Source: Ascarosepion bandense (taxonomy: Eukaryota; Mollusca; Cephalopoda; Sepiida; Sepiidae). Taken from it: 64,000 bases of DNA. The stretch covers positions 2,335,001 through 2,399,000 of the forward strand of contig JBBBDQ010000330.1 in NCBI GenBank assembly GCA_037127315.1, given 5' to 3'. The notes beneath the pieces were generated by a model, which had not been told where the DNA came from, did no database searches, and was given only the letters and a program-made list of their open reading frames with translations. Every line of letters starts with the position of its first letter. Position 1 is the stretch's first letter. Below, piece by piece: positions 32,716 through 42,700 of the stretch. The position numbers and the translations under genes are program-made.

Positions 32716-33900
32716 CAAATTGTACCAGGCAGAATTTAGGTAGGACGCCGATTTCATCGTTTGTGTTGTTAATTGTTAATTCAACTCTATTTACACATCT
32801 AATACTAATAATCAGTTCATGAGCAACCTACATAGAACTAAAGAAATTCCAATCGAATTTTATTAATAGTTTATAGCGATTCATTTGATAATTTCAAATA
32901 TTATTACATCTATCATTACTAAAGCGATGGAATGCAACAGTAATTAAATGTTTAAAGATCTGATTCGACGTACGAAATTTTATCAAAAACATATTAAAAA
33001 AAAGGCATTGAGCAAATGAAAATGCAGCCATTGTAAATGACAATACAAAAAAAAAAAAAGAAAGAAAAAGAAACGGAGAAAGAAAAAGAAACAAAGAGAA
33101 AATAAAAAGTAGTAACTGGTTTTCGTTCCTCTCTCATCGGTTGAATAATTAAAATACAGGGTTTTCAACAACAACAACAACAAAAAAAAATCGACATCAT
33201 TTAAAATGTCTCATGCAAACGAAATTAAATAGGTTTTCTGTTGAACAATTAAATATTTACAAAATTCGAACAATATATTCAAAGGGATGTAGATTTTATA
33301 AACGATTTCACAAAGTTTCACAAATGTTCAATATGTGCACCTCTTGTGACACGACACACCTCAAGTCGGTAGTTCAGCTCCTGTCAAACACGCTTTAGCA
33401 TGTCGTAACATTCTCCAGTGCCTCAGTGAGTCTCTGCTTAAGTTCTTCTAGGAAGAGGAGGGGATATAGACCTGTCAATTCACATAGCTCAATTTGAAAA
33501 AAATTCAACATGGTTAGCATTTCAACTGCACATTTTCATTATCACTAACATTCCCGATCCATCTGCCTGGTCGATTCTCATTAAGAAAAGTATGTACTGA
33601 AAAGATTCACATTAAGTTGAAGATAACAGCTTTAGGACAATAAAAAGAAATTGAAGAGATTTGGTTGATATAATGACTAATATTTCACAGTAGTTTTTGA
33701 CTCGAATCAAGAAATGGAATCAACAATCCAACAAACTGAATTGGAATGAAAAAAAGGGACTTCTACTCCTATGCGCCGTGTCACATTAAAGCGACAGCGG
33801 TCATATTTATCCATTTATAGCAATGTTTGTTCATTTACCAAATCTCCCATTTTCGTTCCACCATCCCTTCACACAAGCTCGTCAGTTAGAGTCTCATGGA
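32716..33900. other. No recognisable gene
   Basis: AT-rich, unassigned, with A-rich tracts at 33045-33105 and 33170-33190. No element boundaries identified. Confidence 0.5.
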
Positions 33901-33904
33901 CCAG

Positions 33905-34165
33905 TCAATCAGTCAGTCAGTCAGTCAGTCAGTCAGTTGACATCACGGGATACACACTTGGGCGATCGTGTCTCTTTCAAAACATGATTGACTAGGCAGA
34001 ATATTTCCCTGCAGTAAGTTGCTATTTCTTTCTGCGTTAGACTGGTTACCAAACAAGGCTATAGAACTCATTCTGTCCTGCTATTCAAACCATAGCTGCA
34101 GAGAGATGAGATATAGTCATACCTTTCTCAAGGGGATTTGCGCGTAAGTGAATGAACTGGTATTC
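33905..34165 (-). mobile_element. tRNA-derived SINE with long (ACTG)n tail
   Basis: The plus strand starts with (TCAG)n, about eight units at 33905-33938, the complement of the SINE tail. ACACTTGGGCGATCGTG, a decayed AAACATGATTGACT block, AACAAGGCTATAGAACTC, AAACCATAGC and GGTATTCGAACCCGAACC (B-box complement) follow. The tRNA-like head is truncated where RTE sequence begins at about 34190. Confidence 0.8.
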
Positions 34166-34194
34166 GAACCCGAACCATCAATTGAAATGCAACA

Positions 34195-34740
34195 CACAGT
34201 CCGATGACTCGATACTTTCTCTTTTATCTTTGATATATTCTGTATGAATCAAATTCTCCAAGCGCTTTTTCCTCATGTATCCAAGAAATTTCAGCTGTCT
34301 CTTCCAGAGTTTGAACTTAAGTATTCTTTTGTTGCCCTTTCCCTTACCACTTCTTCTTTGCTCATATTCTCTGTTCATGGTATTCTCAGCATGTTTCTGT
34401 AGAACCACGTTTCTGGCAACTACAGTGTTCCAGAGAGGAGTTTGTCAAATATACACTACGCTATGAGAGGATTACGTACTCTTAGAACATAGAAGTTTTG
34501 CTTTGTTTTGAATTATTTTTTATGCATCTCAGTACTTTGCTCAGATTTTACAAGGCATCTTTTGCTATTGCAATGCGTGTTAGAATGTTGGCGTCGCATT
34601 TTGCATCCTATTTTTAAACACTTCTTAGATACTGAAACTTCTGTAATTGCTTGGTGCTGATATCACCAATTCGAAATCGGTATCTTGAATATTTCCCTTA
34701 TTGACAGGCATTTCTTTCTTCAGGTTTTCTCTACGGAAAA
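34195..34740 (-). pseudogene. RTE-type LINE C-terminal part
   Basis: Minus-strand codons read LQKHAENTMNREYEQRRSGK (34408 region) and KRQLKFLGYMRKKRLENLIH with KDKRE. The post-RT equivalents run to about 34740. The (GAA)n end is not preserved. Confidence 0.75.
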
Positions 34741-34887
34741 TGCAGATTATAAATCTGGAGAAACTTTTCTTTCACAGAAAGTAATATTCTTAGCGAAAAA
34801 AAATATAGTAAATTTTCAATTTTGATTAGAGAAGCATTTACTGAACAATTTAAAATTATTTAATTGAATCAAATTAAAGAAAATCTT

Positions 34888-35008
34888 AATATATAGAATC
34901 GCCAACTGATGTCAATTCGGTCAGGTTTAAATCCTGGCTAAATGCAATCGTATCTCTAACCGTACTGATGAGCTGTGATACAGCGAAAGCGATCTGTCTG
35001 CGGATGAC
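34888..35008 (+). mobile_element. Hammerhead-bearing repeat, 3' part
   Basis: Contains the tRNA-like part (B box GGTTTAAATCC at about 34924) and the hammerhead core 34960-35003. Stem I CCGTA/TGCGG, CTGATGA 34965-34971, stem II 34972-34984, GAAA 34985-34988 and GTC 34996-34998 are all intact. Stem III is weakened because the base after GAAA is G instead of C. (TA)n follows directly. Confidence 0.75.
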
Positions 35009-35795
35009 TATATATATATATATATATATCGAAGAGTAATTTGAACATTTATCCCATCAGTGAGACCAAAATATTGATCTCTTTATTTTGTATTCACCTC
35101 TTTTATTGGGTTGACCTTTTTTCCTTACCGTGTTTGGCAGCTTAAGGATTTTTAAAGTCATGGTTGGGTATTTATATTCTTGTGTGTATTTGTGTTTATG
35201 GGCTGTGCGTGTAATTTTTTTATTTGGTAAATGTTATATTATTTTTCGCTATTTGTCGTGATTGAGTGTTTGTATATCTATATTATTATTTGGATGAATT
35301 TGTAAGAGGTCGACCTAAATAACAAGAACAAACCAACTAAAATAAGCACTTAAGCGGAAACCTATTCAATATAAAAAAATTATTCAGGTATTTACCCACG
35401 CACATAAAAAAAACAATATGCTTAAAAAAGTAATAAAAATCATTAAAAATAAATCAAATACCTGTATAATAAAAAGAAAAATTAAAAAAAGAAAAAGAAA
35501 ACTAACCAATCGCAAATATGGCTAATCCCACAAGATATCAAATCACACCAAGCTCCATATGAATAAAAAAAAAACGAGACTCAACAGTAAGATACCTAGC
35601 ACCGATAAGTGAGGCCATCATAATGGTGTCCTCACGAAACATCGAAGTCATCATGAAACTACTCAGTTAAAGCGACACATTCTTTGCACCAAAACTATCA
35701 ACACTTTATCTCCAGAGATCAGAGATCGAGCACTTTACGATAAAAAACCTGCTTCCCAAAATACCTTTTATCAGTAAACTTACTGAAAAACAACG
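35009..35795. other. No recognisable gene
   Basis: A (TA)n run at 35010-35028, then AT-rich, partly A-rich unassigned sequence. Confidence 0.5.
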
Positions 35796-35811
35796 ATCTT
35801 TGCGACAAAGT

Positions 35812-36110
35812 CATCCGCAGACAGATCTGTTTTGCAGTTCATCAGTGCGGTTAGACATCTCATTGCTTTTAACTAGGATTGAAACCCAAACGAATTGTCA
35901 TCAGTCGGTGATTCTACCTCTGAGCTATGGGAGCTCGGTGGAAGAAGGCATACTTTTTAGCCTGTATATAATCATTATACACGCCCAATAGCTGAGAGTG
36001 TTCTAATTCATTGCTGAATGAACGATGCGTAGATGCCAGAGTAGCTACTGTTTTTCAAAGTCTACCATTCTTCCAGAGTGCTCAATCAGGGTGTGAGAGC
36101 GTAAATAGTC
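35812..36110 (-). mobile_element. Hammerhead-bearing unit, first of a tandem pair
   Basis: Minus-strand unit. It starts TATTTACGCTCTCACACC (36107-36090), passes ATTGGGCGTGTATAATGAT and carries the clearest tRNA-like part of the family: A box TAGCTCAGAGGTAGAA (35927-35912) and B box GGTTTCAATCC (35886-35876). It ends in a hammerhead where CTGATGA (35845-35839), GTC and stem I survive, but about 8 bp of stem II and the GAAA are damaged. Its 5' edge joins the 3' end of the next unit. Confidence 0.75.
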
Positions 36111-36232
36111 ATCCGCAGCCAGATCTGTTTCGCTGTATCACAGCTCTTCAGTACGGTTAGACAGCCGATTGCTTTTTACCCAGGATTGAAACCCGACCGA
36201 ATTAGCGTCAGTCGACGATTCTACCTCTGTAT
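36111..36232 (-). mobile_element. Hammerhead-bearing unit, second of a tandem pair (partial)
   Basis: Minus-strand unit cut at its 5' side by (TA)n at 36232. B box at 36193-36183. The hammerhead has stem I TACGG/CCGCA, CTGAAGA (variable position 7 changed), intact stem II 36144-36132 and GAAA 36131-36128. The cleavage triplet is GGC in place of GTC. Stem I starts 298 bp from that of the first unit, so the ribozyme lies exactly at the junction between units. Confidence 0.75.
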
Positions 36233-36288
36233 ATATATATACATACATTTATATTTAGCAAATCGTATATATATATATATATATATAA

Positions 36289-36340
<52 letters not shown>
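36233..36340. repeat. (TA)n and (GT)n microsatellites
   Basis: TA runs at 36230-36241 and 36266-36300 are followed by (GT)n 36301-36340. Confidence 0.9.
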
Positions 36341-36344
<4 letters not shown>

Positions 36345-36792
36345 ATCCTGCATCTATACCACGACTTGGAAGAAAAAGTTCAAAAACTTAAAAGAAATAC
36401 CTTGTAAAATATGAATGTGAAAAATACAATTATACACACTATATAAAACGCAGATAATTTAACATATTTAAGAGAAGGCCAATAGTTTAAACAGAACAAA
36501 CAAGATAACCAACCTTGAAAAACTGAAAATAACAAAAATTAAAATAAAATATTGAGTAAATAATAAACACACTACGAATAGACATAAAAGTAAAAGTAAA
36601 TTTAATAATAATAATACTAATAACATAATCATTAATAAATAATGAGTAAAAAATTAACAAGCAACGCTATAAAATAACTACCAATAACAGTATTAGAATT
36701 CCCAATTATTCCTACTCAATAGCCTGTAGAATAATATGAAACATAACCGTCATCGCCTGCATAATAACCGTAAGGATAATCCGATAGAGCTT

Positions 36793-36823
<31 letters not shown>

Positions 36824-37244
36824 GAATGAAGAATTATATCATGTTCTATTACCACACCGTGCTACTCAAAGTTTCATATATAAATAATTTTATCATTTAA
36901 TTTAAATAACCATTATTAAAACCCTGGCTGATTTATGCGCAATTTTTAGACACTTTAGTTAAATGTAATGGTTAAGTTTAAATTCTGGAAATATTTTAAA
37001 ACAAGCTGAAAAATCTGAATAGATGAAAAAGTAAAAAAACAAAAACAAAGAACCTTTCAGAAGAATGTTGCTTCAACAATAACATATATGACAACGAAAG
37101 TAAAAGTATTTCATGGGTGTTCTCTTTTTTAAATTAATCTTAAAATAACAGTGCTTTGTTTCATAAAGATAATTTCTCAAACTTTTCATTATTGTAATTA
37201 AATAGCTAGGAAACAGGATTATCATAAACAAAAATTTAATTACG
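36341..37244. other. No recognisable gene
   Basis: A-rich/AT-rich sequence with (TA)n at 36793-36821. No element recognised. Confidence 0.5.
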
Positions 37245-37249
37245 CTACA

Positions 37250-37545
37250 CTCAGTCAGTTAAGTGCCATACGTGATACACGCTTTAGCGATCAGGTCTCG
37301 AAAGAAAATTTTCCCGCAGTGGGTTACCATTACTTTCTGCGGTAGACTGATTACCAACCATTATTATAGAATCCAATATGTTCTGTTATTTAACCCATAA
37401 CCGGAGACAGAAGAGACGGATTAATACTTTTCTCAAGGGTATTTTGCAAGTAAGTGAATGCAACAAATTCGACTGGATGTCGAACTCGGCACTTCGATTT
37501 CTTGTTCCGAGCAGATATCCACTGCTCTACAACGCACATCCAGTT
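37250..37545 (-). mobile_element. tRNA-derived SINE (ACTG-tailed family), full-length-like
   Basis: The plus strand runs from the tail side (CTCAGTCAGTTAAGTGCC) through ACCCATAACCGGAGACAGAA and CGACTGGATGTCGAACTCGG (B-box complement). It ends with AGATATCCACTGCTCTACAA (A-box complement, head strand TTGTAGAGCAGTGGATATCT). This copy has the best A box of the family. It lacks part of the AGAGACATGACTG block. Confidence 0.85.
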
Positions 37546-38030
37546 AAGGTACAATGGCAATCGAAATAGAAATAATATAAGCTAGTAGTTCCACCATCTT
37601 TAAAAGAAACCACCATTAATCCACTTGGAACGTATCGACCAGGCGAAAAGGGAGGTAAGCATTGCTTGGGCTTTCATGCTTGCCATGGTGACCGGAATAA
37701 ATATAAATAATTCCTATTATCAACTATTGTTCTTATTGCCTGTAATGCCTTTGGAATCTTGTCTTTGAAGTTTCATGCTTGTTTCATTTATATCAATTGT
37801 TTGAAAAATTTCTTTTGTCATTGTATGTGAAGTAGTTACAGTTTGTCCTTGTTTTCAACGATTTTTGAGTCTTCTTTTGGCCTTTAGCGATATGCGTGTT
37901 CCATTAGCAGCGGCAATGTAAGCAAAAACTCATTAGTGCTAAATCAATAGATAGAAAATCTATTGGGAAAACAGGACGCTAGCAAAATAATAAAAACGGC
38001 CCTTTTCTTATATTTCAGATGAAATGCAAC
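37546..38030. other. No recognisable gene
   Basis: Unassigned sequence between the SINE and an old R4-like LINE remnant. Confidence 0.5.
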
Positions 38031-38034
38031 GCGA

Positions 38035-38670
38035 CAAAAGAAAATAACTTTGTAAACTTGGTAGACTTGGAGATATTCAATTTGCTGTTTCATATGATAC
38101 AAGAATCAGCTACAAAGAAACTGTAAAGATTGCTAAATATCCGGATCTGGCTAGTTAGCTGAAGGAACTATGGGACCTGACTGTGGAAGTAATTTGTGTA
38201 GTAATGGATAAAATTGGAACACCATCTAGAAAATTGAAAGAATGACCAGGGAAAATTGAAACTAAAACTAAGATTGTTAATCCCCACAAATTATTTAATT
38301 TTCTAGAATTCCCCGAAAAAATCTCGAGTTAAGAATAGTTTTTTTTGTCACCATGTCTCAAGAATATCACTACACTAAAATAATAATAATAATTCGAAAT
38401 TTCGAAAATGTAGCCCATAAGGTCAACAACAGTTCCAGTTGTAGTTAAAGCCCTAGGGTTAGTTTGGAAATGGTTCCGATATTCACATTGAAAGGATTCC
38501 TGGTAGCTCAAGCCTTAAAGAAATACAGAAAATTGTACAACTCTCATCATCCGAATGGCATTATTGATGTAAAATGCTATGGTATTTGGGGTTCTTTTAA
38601 AAAAAATACACAGTATAAAATGCCATGATGCCATTTCTGACCTTAGATCTTTGGTTGTATTATAACTCGT
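38035..38670 (+). pseudogene. R4-like (restriction-like endonuclease) LINE remnant, 3' end
   Basis: Plus-strand codons near 38130-38215 read KYPDL, then LKELWDLTVEVI, aligning with KYKDLEIEIEKMWKLKTRVV at the end of the 43-kb ORF. 38430-38460 encodes VPVVVKALG (VPVIVGALG in the ORF). 38480-38540 resembles the following 'ERIPGNPSLRDIQKIVL' segment. 38595-38665 matches the 3' untranslated part seen at 45.62-45.66 kb (AAATGCCATGATGCCATTTC). Stops, insertions and a (TAA)n run at 38378-38392; an old copy. Confidence 0.65.
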
Positions 38671-38886
38671 TTCTAGCGGTTATATTATAAAGTCTTGCTT
38701 AAACACTCACAGTGACGTTTTGAAGAAATACTTCGAAGTTTGACTCCAACAATTTTTTACGCTACTTGAAGTTCTTATTGAAGCCTCTAGACAAGACCAT
38801 TTGTGTCACTGAGGGTAGGTTATTTACTCCACGACATCACTATTTCGAGATTTCTATTTATTAGTAAATCTGATTTTTTATTCATT

Positions 38887-38897
38887 AGTGGTTACCC
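38887..38897 (+). repeat. Target-site duplication, left copy
   Basis: AGTGGTTACCC, repeated exactly at 39319-39329, bounding the RTE insertion. Confidence 0.85.
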
Positions 38898-39318
38898 AGT
38901 TTTGTCCTTATTTTCGATATGAGGACAAAACTGGAAGCGGCCGAAATGTGGTTCTACAGAAGGATGCTACGGATATCGTGGACTGAGCATACAAGCAACG
39001 ACGAGGTGTTAGAAAGAATGGCAACAAAAAGGAAATTGATGCTGAGCATCAGGAAGAGACAACTGAAGTTCCTGGGACATGCAATGAGGAAGGAGAGCCT
39101 GGAGAACCTGATATTGACTGGACAGATAGAAGGAAGGAGAGACAGAGGAAGGCAGCGGATAACATATTTGCAGGGACTGACCAGGTGGATGACGGAACGG
39201 GGGTTGCCAGGAGCAACAGGAGCAAACATACTAAGAGCCACAAGGGATAGGGAGACGTGGAGAGCCATGATCGCCTACGTCCTGAGGGGACAGGGCACAT
39301 AGAAGAAGAAGAAGAAGA
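38898..39318 (+). mobile_element. Young 5'-truncated RTE-type LINE insertion with TSD
   Basis: An insertion of 421 bp flanked by the 11-bp direct repeat AGTGGTTACCC. The first 11 bp, AGTTTTGTCCT (38898-38908), are the exact reverse complement of AGGACAAAACT (38922-38932), the first genuine element sequence. From 38919 the element is uninterrupted to its end CAGGGCACATAGAAGAAGAA with a short (GAA)n tail. It is the least mutated RTE copy here, so probably the most recent. Confidence 0.9.
38919..39302 (+). pseudogene. RTE C-terminal frame, open over 127 codons
   Basis: Open frame starting MRTKLEAAEMWFYRRMLRIS, then SNDEVLERMATKRKLML, RQLKFLGHAMRKESLENLIL, a TGQIEGRRDRGRQRITYL block and DRETWRAMIAYVLRGQGT up to the stop in the CATAG edge. 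It is the family's conserved C-terminal domain, which lies after the RT and has no known separate enzyme function. Being 5' truncated it lacks endonuclease and RT and cannot act alone. It serves as the local reference for aligning the decayed copies. Confidence 0.85.
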
Positions 39319-39329
39319 AGTGGTTACCC
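39319..39329 (+). repeat. Target-site duplication, right copy
   Basis: AGTGGTTACCC, identical to 38887-38897; it overlaps the last AG of the (GAA)n tail by reading. Confidence 0.85.
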
Positions 39330-39819
39330 CCTTCTCTTTCTGGCTTGTTGCTAACGTACTTAACTTTTTATATTTTACATTTTGAATAAACATCCATTTT
39401 TTGTTCATTTCTTTTCCTGGGAATCGTACTAGAACGTTTAAAGAATTCTTGGGGTGCTGGTACATCAAAAAATCATACATTACTTTCATAGATTCTTCCA
39501 TTCTTTGTGCAAACAACCAATACACAGTTATATAACAAGTAAACGTTCAAGCCTGGTTTACGTTCTTTCGTTCTTTTTACAATAGCAGGACTTGTTCTGC
39601 TTTTTCTTTTATTTCTTCCAGTGTAACTAGTAATTTGGGTACGATATTGATAATACATTTTTTATTTTCAATTTTAATGCTTCAAAGACGGTGTCCTCTA
39701 ACGGTTCAGTACTTTTGGCATATACTTTTATAACCCATTGGTATTCCATCATAGAATCGTAATTTTATAAGAGATAACCTTTATAATCTATTCGTTGTAT
39801 GCGTAGGAATTCCTTTCTT

Positions 39820-40640
39820 AGAATTAAAAGTTAATAATAGAGGTATGTGGTCTGTCTGCAAACAAAAACCATTTCCGTGGATAAGTTTGTGATTTTTTCA
39901 CTTCAAACACAATTATTAACACCTCTTTTTTATATGGCTGTATTTTTTCTGGTTGTAGTAGCGAACCGGAAGTATATGCGACTGCTTTTATAATACCGTC
40001 ATCGTATGTATATAAAATTACTGCTCTTAGTCCATAATCACTAGCATCTGAAACCACCACGATTTCTGCTTTTGGATCGTAGTGTGTGAGTGATAAGTCT
40101 GATACTAGTATTTTTATTTCTTCAAACACCTTCTGATACTTATCAGTCCAGTTCCACTTTACGCCATTTTTAAGCAAATGGTTTAGTATAGCTCTCACAT
40201 TTTGCACACTAGGTACATAAATTTGATAGTAGTTTACTATTTTTAAAAGAAAACCTTGCAAACTAGTAAAGTTTATTAGGGAAGGCATTTTCTTTAATTG
40301 CACTTACCGTCGATAGATCTGGTTGACGACTAAATTTGTCAATGATTTGTCTTAGGTACTTAATTTTCGGTAAAAATAATTTGCATTTTTCTTCACTAAG
40401 TTTGAATCCGTATTCTCGTATTTTTTCAAAAAAACTGTGTTCACAAGCCCGTTATGTTGTTCCTTAGATATACTTTTAATTAATATATAATCCAGATAAG
40501 CAACTGTGAAATCGCAATCTGCAAGCATGATATCCATAGCTTGTTGAAATATACCTGGAGCTACCTTAATACCAAAAGAAATCGGTTGAACTAAGACAAT
40601 CCCTTTTGTGTATTTATAGTTGTTAACTCTGAACATTCTT
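39820..40640 (-). pseudogene. Ty3/Gypsy-type pol relic (reverse transcriptase to RNase H)
   Basis: Two minus-strand frames. 40636-40352 covers the RT palm: QPISFGIKVAPGIFQQAMD, then the catalytic box as YLDYIL where YLDDIL is expected, so one active-site Asp is lost. 40303-39824 covers the RT thumb to RNase H: NYYQIYVPSVQNVRAILNHL, KNGVKWNWTDKYQKVFEEIK, DYGLRAVILY and AVAYTSGSL. The order is typical of Ty3/Gypsy pol. A frameshift lies between the frames, and decayed upstream RT codons run to about 40960. No LTRs, gag or integrase were found. Confidence 0.85.
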
Positions 40641-40960
40641 CTGAAACTTATATTTGTAAATATGCTTCAGAAAGATCCAGCTTTGAAAAAAAAATTCTAG
40701 CGTTTAACTTCGCAAAACTTTTCTCTCGACTAGTTATTTTGGTATGATTCATTTCCTCATTAATGAATCTGTCCTGAATACATGAATTCATAAAAACTTT
40801 GCTTGTATTCAGGGTTAATTAAAGCTTACATTTAAGTCAATACGAATCTACCACAGTTTAATGAACTCTTGTTGTTAGCCATTTTGATAATGACTTATCT
40901 ACTCTGTGCAGAGAAAACTATTATTGACCCCCAAAGCGTCTGACGCCAACTTGAATATCG

Positions 40961-41555
40961 TCACTGGAGAAGGACTTTCCTCAACTTTGTAAGTACCTGC
41001 TGCGACGAAAGTTGCACTACCTCACGAAATATATCTCAATACAAGTTTTTGAGTATTTCGCAGATGCACCTTCCTACGAAGAGACTTTAACAATATTCGT
41101 CAGGATAAATGAAATTGTATCTTGACACTGGCTAGGAGGCGTTAACTGATCACAGATTCAATTGCTGGATTTTATCAAAACTTAATAAAACTAAGGACTG
41201 TTCATTTTCTTCGGTGTCAGAGGAACATTATCGAGCCGAATAGATACGTGCCTTCATAAATGGGATTCGGTCCCCGGATATCTGACAAAGAATAATAAAA
41301 AATAGCACCTTGACGTTACAGCAGGCCTATGACCAAGCAAAATGTACTAAAGTCAGCAAACAAAATGCTAAAAAGTACGATACAAATGCAGTAACGTCAA
41401 AGACCTCTTCCCCTACCCATCTAAACTAAGCTCTCAAAAACAAACAAACAAAAAAACAAAAACAAAAAACAAATATACAGCCTTAACATGTTTCTTTTTT
41501 TCTGCGAAGGCAAGAAAAATGCAAGGTTATTTATTACCGAACGCATACATATATT
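40961..41555. other. No recognisable gene
   Basis: Unassigned; an A-rich (AAAC)n-like stretch at 41437-41472. Confidence 0.5.
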
Positions 41556-41559
41556 TGCT

Positions 41560-42008
41560 ATTTTCTTTTTTCTATACTTTTCCGTTAATATTTCTGAAGT
41601 GCAATGATAAAAAATCTATTTCTCTTTTCAGGTGTACTCTGCGTAAACCTTCTGAGGATTTTTCGTCACCGATAGATTCTTTGAGCGTTTTGAATTATCA
41701 ACATAGTTTAATTTCCCAATTAATATTATTATTATTTCTGCTGTATAATTATTTTCTCCTACGTTCCAGCCAGAGCCCCAACATCAGAAATTGTAACATG
41801 ACATTTTCAGCTAAACATTTGTGCAAAAACCAAAAACAACCAAGAAACTACAAATCTATACACAGTTTACATAGATAAAGTCCTTCGTAGGTGTGTTTGT
41901 TATTAACCATTTTTGGTATTTACTAAAGACATGTATGAACCTATCTGAAACTTTTTCAATCCAACCCAGGAACCCAAACACAACTAGAGTTATCCATGTT
42001 TTCATGCG
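41560..42008 (-). mobile_element. Left (inverted) copy of an R4-like 3' unit with its flank
   Basis: Reverse complement of the unit at 45389-45715 plus 46166-46330. Shared blocks in order (minus-strand sense): TTGTGTTTGGGTTCCTGGGT, AATACCAAAAATGG, CTACGAAGGACTTTATC, GAAAATGTCATGTTACAATT, CAGCAGAAATAATAATAATA, TCAGAAGGTTTACGCAGAGT and TTCAGAAATATTAACG. Codons of the first part resemble an R4-type C-terminus (SKYQKWLITNT). This copy has no LINE inserted in its AAT run at 41721-41734, so it represents the empty site. Confidence 0.8.
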
Positions 42009-42012
42009 CCGC

Positions 42013-42036
42013 CTTCTTCTTCTTCTTCTTCTTCTT

Positions 42037-42096
<60 letters not shown>
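42013..42096. repeat. (TTC)n(TTA)n microsatellite
   Basis: TTC units 42013-42066 run directly into TTA units to 42096. The latter are probably the (TAA)n tail of the adjoining minus-strand 3' fragment. Confidence 0.9.
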
Positions 42097-42171
42097 GAGA
42101 TATACATCTCTAGAAACCATTTTCGTTCTGTATCTGATTGAGAATGTTCGCGGTACCACATCTTTCTAAGT
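42097..42171 (-). mobile_element. Short LINE-type 3' end with (AAT)n tail
   Basis: Minus-strand reading from 42171: TGTGGTACCGCGAACATTCT, CAATCAGATACAGAA, GGTTTCTAGAGATGTATATC, then (AAT)n. The AAT tail suggests an R4-like 3' terminus of another family; inferred only from tail and location. Confidence 0.4.
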
Positions 42172-42214
42172 TAAAAAAAAAAAAAACTTCCCGGAAAACT
42201 AATAATAATAAGCA

Positions 42215-42246
<32 letters not shown>

Positions 42247-42261
42247 ATAATAATAATAATA

Positions 42262-42700
42262 AACGAAAAGAAGAAAACTTACCTACTAATTGATATGGCT
42301 TGCTCAGCGGATTAAAATATAGCAACAGAAGAATTTGAAAGACTATCGAAGTATAAAAACCTGGAAATAAAAATAAATAAAAATGTGGAAATTGAAAACA
42401 AGAATAGAAGTCATAGTAGGTACACTTGGAATGATAAAAAAGGGAACACAGCAACAAATGGAAAAAATCCATGTGAAGCCCAGCTTAAGAGAAATACAAA
42501 AAAATGTCTTGATAAGTAAAGCCCACACACTAAGAAGAATTGTGTCCATGTAATGTAAATGATGTTATGGGATTTAGAAAAACAAATCATAAAAAGTAGT
42601 CATAACAACACACCACCACCTGCCTTAGCTTATCCAGTAGATTTGGTGGGTAGTATGACCATAGTAGAAATCGAAATATAATAATAATAATAATAATAAG
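42262..42700 (+). pseudogene. R4/Dong-type LINE, truncated copy 1 (3' end only)
   Basis: Begins right after an AAT run (42244-42261), within the endonuclease domain. The codons match the TCLLIDMACPAD region (TYLLIDMACSAD here), then SKYKNLEIKI, a frameshifted stretch and a PSLREIQK-like end with a TAHTLR-type C-terminus. The 3' untranslated part ends GAAATCGAAATA plus (TAA)n at 42677-42699. That TAA tail is the exact point where the long copy starts, so copy 2 entered the tail of copy 1. Confidence 0.85.

Noticed and set aside
41893..42161. Frames with poly-Leu/poly-Ile or poly-Arg/poly-Asn runs
   Set aside because: Created by the (TTC)n(TTA)n microsatellite on either strand.
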